This document shows positions 7,646-13,877 of a stretch of DNA of 13,877 bases, one piece after another. A program made the position numbers and the translations under genes. A model generated the notes under the pieces. The model ran no database searches and was not told the DNA's origin. It worked only from the letters and a program-made list of their open reading frames with translations. The DNA comes from Dictyocoela muelleri (lineage: Eukaryota; Microsporidia). The stretch covers positions 1 to 13,877 of the forward strand of contig SDVU01000399.1 of assembly GCA_016256075.1 (NCBI GenBank), given 5' to 3'. The first letter of the stretch is position 1; each line of letters opens with the position of its first letter.

Positions 7646-8031
7646 TAAAAAAAAATTAAACTAAAATTTTTTAAAAAAAAATAGTATTCATTAATTAATT
7701 ATCAAAAAATTGATTTTTTTGTTAATAAATTATGGAGGGGGCATTATTTGTAGGGTCAAGGCTTTAATTATTTTTTTAATAAAATTTATTATCAAAAAAT
7801 TGATTTTTTATTAATAAATTAGGGGAGACATTATTTGTAGGGTCACGGTTTTAATTATTTTATTAATAAAATTCATTATCAAAAATTGATCTTTCTCTTA
7901 ATAAAAAGGGGGACATTATTTGTCGTGGGGGCTCTTAATTAATTTTTATTATCAAAAATTGATTTTTTTTAAATTTCAAATTTAATTTGATAGGGGTCAG
8001 TATTTGCAGGGGAACATTATATGTTGTAACA

Positions 8032-8696
8032 ATAATATTTTTTTAATTTATTTTTCATTAAAATATAAACTGAAGGTAAGTTTTTTCTTTTTATACGGCC
8101 AATAATAGTTTGTAGTTGTTAAATTTTTCTCGGTACTGATTTGAATGTTTCATCACAATACAATTATTGGGATTGTTTAAGAATAAAAGATGTGTTTCCG
8201 TACTAAAAATAATAAATCGATTTTCATTAATTAGCCCAAAAAAAATCATTAGAAAATCATCATCAGAAAATTATTTTTTAATTGAAAATAGAATATCTTC
8301 CTCTTTGTAAATTATATTGTTTTTTCGTAGTATTTTTGTTAATTTATCAGTATGATTTTTTTAATTAGTCAGAAAACGAGAAACAGTTAATGATACTATT
8401 CCATTAGTCTAATATTTATACTCTCGCCTTTCATTGGTCTCAATTGATCTTTTTATTGTATTGAAATTTAAAAACAAGGCTACATTCTTATTAAAATTTT
8501 CTTCTCATTTATGAACTGTAATTATTTTTACGTTATTCTCACTATAAGTTTTTATTCTACCTGGACATTTTCTATTAATGCACCGCCATGTTATTATTTG
8601 ATCTTTAACGCGGTGGTAGTTGTAGGTATAGATATTCAATAATATTTTTCTTCCATTTCCTTGACTTTTTATTTCTATGATTTTTTCATGATTCAT
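8032..8696 (-). pseudogene. FLYWCH zinc finger and N-terminal half of the MULE transposase (relic)
   Basis: This is the start of the MULE transposase, read right to left. An open stretch from ATG at 8696 encodes a FLYWCH-type zinc-binding domain: RKILLNIYTYNYHRVK, then TWRCINRKCPGRIKTY, then a His near the stop (ITVHK). FLYWCH fingers are known DNA-binding modules at the front of MULE transposases. Further on, past several stops, come FLMIFFGLINENRFIIF, THLLFLNNPNNCIV and, in the neighbouring frame, DETFKSVPRK. The last corresponds to the family's DGTFK..P motif with the first catalytic Asp. KFNNYKLLLAV follows, then KEKTYL. The frame runs into the end of the Ginger-like element at 8031 and resumes at 5449. 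Confidence 0.7.
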
Positions 8697-8711
8697 AGTA
8701 AAGTTTTTTAT

Positions 8712-8753
8712 ACCAAAAGGCGGTAACTCGCCTCGATGAGGCGAGTTGTCGTT
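8712..8753 (-). repeat. Terminal inverted repeat of the MULE, right (hairpin)
   Basis: ggtaactcgcctc gat gaggcgagttgtc is a 13-bp stem with one G-T type mismatch and a 3-base loop, flanked by ccaaaag. Its reverse complement resembles 4541-4583. It lies 16 bp upstream of the transposase ATG, so it would also sit in the 5' leader or promoter of that gene. Confidence 0.55.
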
Positions 8754-8759
8754 TTAAGT

Positions 8760-8837
8760 GCCGATTGATTCTGAATTTTTAGTCTAAAAATTTATAATGA
8801 AAATATATTGAAATTTTCCTTTTATTTTGTAAAAAAG
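8760..8837 (+). repeat. Direct repeat A, right copy
   Basis: gccgattgattctgaattttt onward is the same-orientation partner of 4461-4537. It begins a few bases outside the right inverted repeat of the MULE. Confidence 0.65.
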
Positions 8838-9682
8838 CATTTTTCATATAATTAATACACTAAAGGTCGTTTTATTTTAATCATTTTTAAAAATTTTGAT
8901 TAAAAAAATCGACTGATTAAAAAAATTAGACAATTAATAGAATTAGACCATTAATAAAAAAAGTTAAATTTATATAATAATGTTTAAATAAATAAAAACC
9001 TAGATTATCATTCTAGAATTTGTCAAAGTATTCATAAATTAAACCGACATTTAGAATTAAATTTCCTGAAATAAACATGATTATATTCTTGTATAATTGC
9101 TGCTGTATTTCTAAAGACAAGCAATGCTTCATAAAATGTAAATTTTTATGAAAAACGTACTTTAATTTAATAAAATATCCAATTGAATTATCACTTGAGT
9201 AGATGAACTGTTATCATCTGTGTGTTCACAATTAATTTATTAATTCAGTTCAAACTATTTTATTGAAAATATTGATTTTTGTTCAACAATTAAAAAACCA
9301 AATTCTTTTTTATCTGATCAAATGCCTTTCTTCCTATTTTATTACACACAACATGTTTTAATTAAAAATTTTAGACTGATTAATATTGTTTATTTATGCA
9401 TTGTGTGTTTGATTTTTTTTTAGAATGATACGAAGAGACATTTAAATGAATGAATTATTTCACCCTAAAAGTGTTATATTACTAAAGAAAATGTAAATAG
9501 AAAACAGCGACTATATTTGCGTTGTTTTGACTCTATGCCACCTAAAATTTTCCATAATTAAATATTTTTTACAATTTTCTTTTTCAAAATTTACATTTCA
9601 AAATATCTAATATACACTAAATATGTTCGCCGTCAATCAATCTCTTTTTATAGATTCATATAAAACATTAATATACCCAATT
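8838..9682. other. AT-rich spacer, no gene recognised
   Basis: Two overlapping minus-strand frames are open for about 40 codons around 9010-9160, one reading KFTFYEALLVFRNTAA. Neither shows a family motif, and both being open at once argues for chance. Nothing else coding, tandem or structural was seen. Confidence 0.5.
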
Positions 9683-10403
9683 TTATATTTTTATAAGCCT
9701 TTTAAGCGCTTTGAAAATCCAATAATCAAAGTCGCTTTTTTCCTGTATAATTTTTTCACAGGATGATTCTAATACGTGTTTTATTATGATTGATATTTTG
9801 TTATCTGTTATTTTATCAATAAAATGCATTTATTATTAGCTGTTTTGATATAAAGATTTTTTTTTTGTTCTAAAAACGTCTTTTCCATTATATTTTTTTA
9901 CTAATTTTGGCTTCAATTTTGATTTAAAATCATTCTGAAAATCATAAACTGCACAAAAAAATTCAGGTTTGCTCCTATTTATGACAGTTTGTCTATTAAA
10001 ACTGTTATTAATAAAATATTTTGTTATATTGAATTCTTGATGATAATTATTGGAGACATTGTCTTTTGCTTTATTGCAAATTGTGTTTTTTGATTTAAAA
10101 TTTTTTTTATCCTTAATAAAGTTATAATATCAAGTAAAAAAACATTTTAGCATTTTATTTGATACGTCTAAATTTTATATCTCTTTGTAATGAAAGCTTT
10201 TTTGGTCATGAATTGACAATTCTAAAATATTTTTTTATTTAGGCATACTTTTGACCTATTCACTTTATATTTCACATTTATATCCTATTTTTAACCAAAA
10301 TTTTATTTTTTCTGTTATTTTTATTTTTCCATCTAAGATCTTTCTACAGTTTTTTTTGCATATTTTTGCTTTTTTTTTAGTAAATAAAAAAATTTACATT
10401 TAA
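9683..10403 (-). pseudogene. Decayed reading frame of unknown family
   Basis: A single minus-strand frame runs about 240 codons with only about six stop sites, where sequence this A/T-rich should show roughly twenty. The predicted pieces are Lys/Asn-rich. They include ICKKNCRKILDGKIKITEK (about 10365-10310), KNILELSIHDQKSFHYKEI (about 10230-10175), NRQTVINRSKPEFFCAVYDF (about 9995-9940) and, from an ATG at about 9828, ISIIIKHVLESSCEKIIQEK followed by DFDYWIFKALKRLIKI and a stop at 9683-9685. I recognise no domain. It could be an old host gene or an accessory or transposase gene of another mobile element. No frame change is needed to follow it, so decay may be mostly by substitution. The open run begins after a stop near 10406, and no start codon is obvious at that end. 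Confidence 0.45.
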
Positions 10404-10630
10404 ACCATAATTTTAGCATAAAAATAAAAAATCGACTAATTTAAAAAAAGAATATTAGTGTGAGAATACGAGATTTTCCCAAAATATGTGTCATCAGGTA
10501 AAGGAAACGTTTTAGGAAACGTGACGTGTCTAGAATGGAGCGATGCAAAGTTGGTTAAAATGACAGAATTGTGATGGCTGTTAAACTAATATAAGAAATC
10601 GCGATTTCAAGTTCATGGAGATAATTTGGC
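10404..10630. other. Leader region before the LTR element's gag
   Basis: Base composition becomes more even from about 10460, suggesting the left part of the retroelement. A short direct repeat, ggaaacgt, occurs at about 10502 and 10515. I could not identify a primer-binding site or a 5' LTR. The right LTR is outside the window, so no comparison is possible. Confidence 0.35.
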
Positions 10631-11525
10631 ATGACATATTACCGTCCTAGATCAGAAAAAAGATTCAATAAATCATTTACTTCAAAATCACTTTTTAGCT
10701 TCTACTTAAAAAATAATCGTGTCCCTCGAGAACACGACATAAGTAGCTCATTGAGAAATCTCGAAAGGGCAATAAATGAAGAAATGAATTCATATGATTA
10801 ATTTAAAGAAACGGATAATACAGCAAACTTCGCAACATTTAATTTGTATCAAAGGTAACAGGGCTGAAAATCCAACATAAAATAGAAATCTTAGAAGATA
10901 TCCAAGCAAAAGATCTACTACAATGGACATTACGTTTTAGAGAAATCGCTTCAATGTGCAATTGGTCTGAAGCAGGTAAATTTAAAGTTTTGACACATAT
11001 AATAAGTCCTGTTATCCACAGAGAACTGTATGTGGGAACTACCGATGCAATACTTGAGTCCATACTAAGATTAGAATATAACTCCTCCAAGGTGCACCAC
11101 TATCATCGAAAAATCTCTAAATCAGACAGAGATATTATTTCTTATTACAACGTATACCAAAGAAATTTAAGACAATTGCCAGAAACTAGCCCTATGCTGT
11201 GATTGGTCAGATCAGTTAAAGAAACAGAAAACCAAAGCAAATCTTTTTTTTATTAAGCTTGAAAACAACGTAAAAATTGAGATGAGAAAACTAAACAAAA
11301 TTTCTTTGCCTATATGAAGGAAACTTTTGACCAAATCGACAATATGATAATTGAAGAAATATTTTCTAAAGAAAACCGCGCAATCAAAGACGGCGATAAT
11401 TGGAAGTCCATTGAGAAAAATAATAAAAAAAATCAACAACAAAGAAAGTTCAAGAGAAAGTTTTGTGATCTTCATAATGCAAATTCTCATTCAAATTCAG
11501 AATATCGAAAACAAAGAAAAAAGTA
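10631..11525 (+). pseudogene. gag: gag-like region of the LTR fossil
   Basis: The region begins MTYYRPRSEKRF and includes a capsid-like helical stretch (FREIASMCNWSEAGKFKVLT, about 10940-11000; SYYNVYQRNLRQLPETS, about 11140-11190). It ends with a basic, Gln/Lys-rich tail and a short Cys/His knuckle-like FCDLHNANSHSN (about 11461-11495), typical of the nucleocapsid end of gag. It is broken. It directly precedes the protease region. Confidence 0.6.
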
Positions 11526-11574
11526 AAATAAAAAAGAGGATTTTACTAAAAGATATACGATTTGTGAACCAAAG

Positions 11575-11998
11575 GTAAGACCAAAAACAATTGAGATGCT
11601 ATTAAAAATAAATAATAACCAATTCACAGGCATAATCGACACTGGTGCATCATATAATTTTATTCTAAAACACATCGCAGAGTCATTAAAATTGAATAAG
11701 ATTGAATGTAACGAAATTATTGAATTCGAAACAGCAACAGGAGAACGGATAATATGAAAATATAAAGCCGCCTTAGAATTCATGTTGAATGAGAACGATA
11801 ATTGCTTATACAGAAGTCAATTCATTATTTTTGATTCCAAAAGTCCTAATATTATTTTATGGATACAATTTTTGAAAGAAAATGACACCATTATTAACTT
11901 GCGAGAAATTTATATAAATATCGATTCGAGGGAATATGAAATAAATGAAGAGTCAATTAAATTTGATGATTTCGATGAATTTATTTCTGAGAAATCAT
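11575..11998 (+). pseudogene. Aspartic protease region of the LTR fossil
   Basis: The retropepsin active-site block IIDTGASYNFI is at about 11632-11664, with the DTGAS motif at 11638-11652. A second-half PNIILWIQFL-like stretch follows (about 11845-11875), which corresponds to the ILG.dfL block of the family. An acidic linker leads on to the reverse transcriptase. In this family the protease processes the polyprotein. It is broken as part of the element. Confidence 0.65.
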
Positions 11999-12059
11999 GA
12001 ATATTCTCTGTATGTGATATGAATGACAAATTAAATCTTCTGATAAAAAACAATGAAAA

Positions 12060-12760
12060 ACAAGAACCCGACTATCGGATGCATATCTAACACAGAACAT
12101 GAGATTGAATTGTTTGAAAACTTTCAGCCCAAATTTAAAGAATACCAAATACCATTGAACATGAAAGAAGACGTAAATAATCACTTGGGCTAGCTTTAAG
12201 AAAAAAGAATCATCCCTAAATGCGACACGATGAAGGTATCTCCTGCTTTCGTAATAATAAATAAAAAAAAGGAAAAATCCGTCTTGTCGTCGACTATCGT
12301 GAGTTAAATAGAAAAAGAAATCCTATTGAAGTTTCATTCCCCAAATTAACAGATATCCTGTACTCTTTGGAACGGTTGAAGGTGTTTTCATCTATCGATC
12401 TCAACCAGGGACCTATAAAATTCCAATTAAAAAGTCTAATATTGAACAAACAGCGTTTAGAATCGGGGATATACCTTTTGTTTTATAAGAATGCCTTTTG
12501 GCTCAATGAACGCCCCTAGAACGTTTACCAAAGCAATGAATAAGTTATTAGGTGAATTTAGATTCGTAAAAATTTATATGGGCGACATACTGATCCACTC
12601 AAAGAATATTAATGAACATTACATTCACTTAAAGACCGTATTAAGTGCGCTATACGAAGCCGATGGCTCTATTAACTTCGAGAAATCGATATTTAATGCA
12701 ACTGAAATTAGATTCCCAGGACATATCATAAATCAACATCGTATAAAAGCAGATATATCG
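12060..12760 (+). pseudogene. pol: Reverse transcriptase region of the LTR fossil
   Basis: Ty3/gypsy reverse transcriptase blocks are seen in order. YQIPLNMKEDVNNHLG (about 12141-12190) leads in, followed by IIPKCDTMKVSPAFVIINKK (about 12209-12270). LVVDYRELNRK lies near 12283, MPFGSMNAPRTFTKAMNK at 12491-12544, and NINEHYIHLKTVLSAL near 12608-12655. The thumb/connection block LQKLLGYLNWFRPFV lies beyond, near 12806-12850. The element as a whole is broken. Confidence 0.75.
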
Positions 12761-12859
12761 AACTTAAAAAATTTGGAAATAAAAATTACTAAGACAAAAA
12801 AGCAGCTTCAAAAACTTCTAGGATATTTAAATTGGTTTAGGCCCTTTGTCAAGAATTTT

Positions 12860-13342
12860 GCTACATTAACTGCGAGATTTTATGATAATTTAAAGAAGAA
12901 CGAAAAAAGATTTTTTTGGAATGATGAATATAAAAAAAGGTTATCTGAAATATCTGAAATAATAAAAAGCAACCAAATTTTAAATCACATAAACTTAAAC
13001 GGAAATTATATACTTGAAGTAGACGTGTCAAAAATTAGGGTTGGAGCATCACTTTATCAAAAAAATAAACTAATTAGGTTATATAGTTATATGTTTAAAG
13101 GCAGTGAAATAAATTACACAATCTCTGAAAAGGAATTATACGCAATAATAAAGGCTATTATGCACTTGAAACAACTGATTTTAGAAAGCAAAATAATAAT
13201 AAAGACAGACGCGTAAACAATTTATTTGAGAAGGAATTAACGCAGAGACAACAAAGATGGAAGTTATTACTGCAAGAATTCGATTATGAGTTGACGCACG
13301 TAAAAGGTAAAAATAATCTCGTCGCAGACCTACTTTCTCGAA
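12860..13342 (+). pseudogene. RNase H and tether region of the LTR fossil
   Basis: RNase H-like blocks NYILEVDVSKIRVGASLYQ (about 13005-13060) and YTISEKELYAIIKAIMHL (about 13114-13167) follow the reverse transcriptase. After them comes the tether that joins it to the integrase: QQRWKLLLQEFDYELTHVKG (about 13250-13308) and NNLVADLLSR (about 13313-13342). The order is standard for Ty3/gypsy pol. Confidence 0.75.
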
Positions 13343-13439
13343 ATATCCAAACAGAAAAATTTTATGAAATTTCGCCTTAAAAGAAAAAGAAATACGTCAA
13401 ACATATTATAGCATTATAAAAAATTATATTTCGATTATA

Positions 13440-13766
13440 AATGAACTTATAAAAGTAATTTAGATAAAAATTCTTTCCGATACATTTATGATAAAATAAG
13501 ACATATTCACGAGTTACTAACACATCCGGGTTACATAAACCTAAAAAACACATTATCTGAAATTATTGAAATAAGAAAAATAATTAAAATAATTAAAAAA
13601 GTATGAGAAACATGTGAAAGCCGCCAAACCGAAAAATATTCATATTATAAAAGTACGAAATCAATTTTATAAATAAAAATTCCAATCTCTATGATTGTAT
13701 TGTAATAGATATCAAAGGTCCGGCTAATATAAACACTTTAAAACAAACAATAAACAAAAAATGTTT
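13440..13766 (+). pseudogene. Integrase N-terminal region of the LTR fossil
   Basis: The H2C2 zinc-binding stretch HELLTHPGYINLKNTLSEI lies at about 13509-13565. It is followed by the usual helix and Cys region and by the start of the catalytic domain, IVIDIKGPANINT (about 13705-13737). The similarity stops at about 13766, where the hairpin repeat begins. The remainder of the integrase would lie beyond the window. Confidence 0.6.
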
Positions 13767-13860
13767 GGGTCTTGTTCGAAAATCGGTCTACATTTTTTTC
13801 AAATGTAGACCGATTTCCGAACAAAAGCAAAAAATTGATTTTTTTGAAAATGTAAGACCC
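13767..13860. repeat. Hairpin repeat inserted in the LTR fossil
   Basis: The inner arms gttcgaaaatcggtctacat (from 13774) and atgtagaccgatttccgaac (to 13822) are reverse complements with one mismatch and a short A/T loop. An outer pair, gggtctt at 13767-13773 and aagaccc at 13854-13860, brackets the structure. It starts where integrase similarity ends, so it looks like a small foldback element inserted into the retroelement. Confidence 0.6.
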
Positions 13861-13877
13861 ATATGATTTTTTCTTTT

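Larger units (their letters stand above)
5450..8031 (+). mobile_element. Ginger-like integrase-type DNA transposon, nested in the MULE
   Basis: This is a 2582-bp element with long terminal inverted repeats, starting TGTTACGACATATAATG at 5450 and ending CATTATATGTTGTAACA at 8031. The terminal TGTTA agrees with the TGTNR ends known for Ginger transposons, cut-and-paste elements that use a gypsy-related integrase as transposase. It encodes one gene (6141-7382) with H2C2 zinc finger, D,D35E core and a C-terminal region typical of Ginger proteins. No LTR, gag or reverse transcriptase is present inside. The flanks read GTAA (5445-5448, one base outside) and ATAA (8032-8035), a plausible decayed 4-bp target duplication of the size expected for Ginger. 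The copy is broken but has few interruptions in its core, and it is younger than the MULE it interrupts. Confidence 0.75.
7430..8031 (-). repeat. Right terminal inverted repeat of the Ginger-like element
   Basis: The repeat is 602 bp, longer than its partner because a palindromic insertion of about 165 bp sits at 7480-7645. Four subterminal units appear in inverted orientation, with the cattatttgtagggtca box at 7742-7758, 7829-7845, 7913-7929 and, as the terminal variant cattatatgttgtaaca, at 8015-8031. Order and variant bases match the left TIR unit by unit, so each unit pairs with its own partner. Confidence 0.85.
4541..8753 (-). mobile_element. MULE (Mutator-like) DNA transposon interrupted by a Ginger-like transposon
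   Basis: The element contains a minus-strand transposase (N-terminus near 8696, C-terminus near 4744) bounded by GC-rich hairpin-type inverted repeats at 4541-4583 and 8712-8753. Bases 5450-8031 belong to a later insertion, so the original MULE was about 1.6 kb, of which about 1.37 kb is coding. That matches a compact single-gene MULE. The transposase has many stops and frame changes, so this copy is dead. No clear 8-11 bp target duplication was found at the ends. Confidence 0.65.
10631..13877 (+). mobile_element. Ty3/gypsy-like LTR retrotransposon fossil, running off the right edge
   Basis: The parts are in the gypsy order gag, protease, reverse transcriptase, RNase H, integrase, which separates it from Ty1/copia (integrase before reverse transcriptase). 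The element is broken, with roughly eight to twelve breaks across the visible part. LTRs are not visible: the left one was not identified and the right one lies outside the window. Age therefore cannot be estimated from LTR divergence. Near the right edge a small hairpin repeat appears to be inserted into the integrase region. The sequence style resembles Ty3/gypsy elements known from microsporidia, but that is a judgement from memory. Confidence 0.8.

Noticed and set aside
5450-8031. Reading the inverted-repeat element as a Polinton
   Set aside because: At 2.6 kb with one gene it is far too small, and no polymerase, ATPase or capsid gene is present. The termini fit Ginger better.
9010-9160. 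Possible minus-strand coding fragment
   Set aside because: Two different frames are open here at once, and neither carries a recognisable motif.
10839-11490. Minus-strand open frames (10839-11090, 11212-11490)
   Set aside because: They are shadows of the gag-like region on the plus strand.
11487-12184. Minus-strand open frames (11487-11783, 11981-12184)
   Set aside because: They are shadows of the protease and early reverse transcriptase regions on the plus strand.

Overview
This is a very AT-rich eukaryotic window with no host gene that I can recognise. Almost everything interpretable is decayed mobile DNA: four coding transposon relics, several long hairpin repeats (MITE-like), and a field of minisatellites. 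The mix of element types (Merlin-like, MULE, integrase-type DNA transposon, Ty3/gypsy-like LTR element), the intron-less coding remnants and the gene-poor AT-rich spacer would fit an expanded microsporidian genome. That is inference from general knowledge; no host marker in the window proves it.

Layout from left to right: 1-700 is AT-rich and featureless. 701-1640 (+) is a decayed Merlin/IS1595-type transposase. 2246-3452 holds three minisatellites with different unit lengths, two of which are repeated in inverted orientation about a centre near 3160. A near-perfect 290-bp hairpin lies at 3474-3765 and a 98-bp hairpin at 4103-4200. 4541-8753 is a Mutator-like (MULE) transposon whose transposase reads leftward. 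A second DNA transposon, 5450-8031, sits in the middle of it. Its rve-type (retroviral-like) integrase gene and TGTTA ends identify it as Ginger-like; its terminal inverted repeats are 427 and 602 bp, and each carries four copies of a subterminal repeat. 9683-10403 (-) is an unrecognised decayed reading frame. 10631 to the right edge is a broken Ty3/gypsy-like LTR retrotransposon running off the window, with a small hairpin element inserted near the edge.

The elements are not functionally linked. They are layered: the MULE was there first, the Ginger-like element inserted into its catalytic domain, and a palindromic repeat then inserted into the right inverted repeat of the Ginger-like element. 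The Ginger-like element is the best-preserved structure and the main point of interest. Its core reads in one frame over about 270 codons with only two premature stops, and its ends are still clear. All boundaries and identities here were read by eye without database searches.
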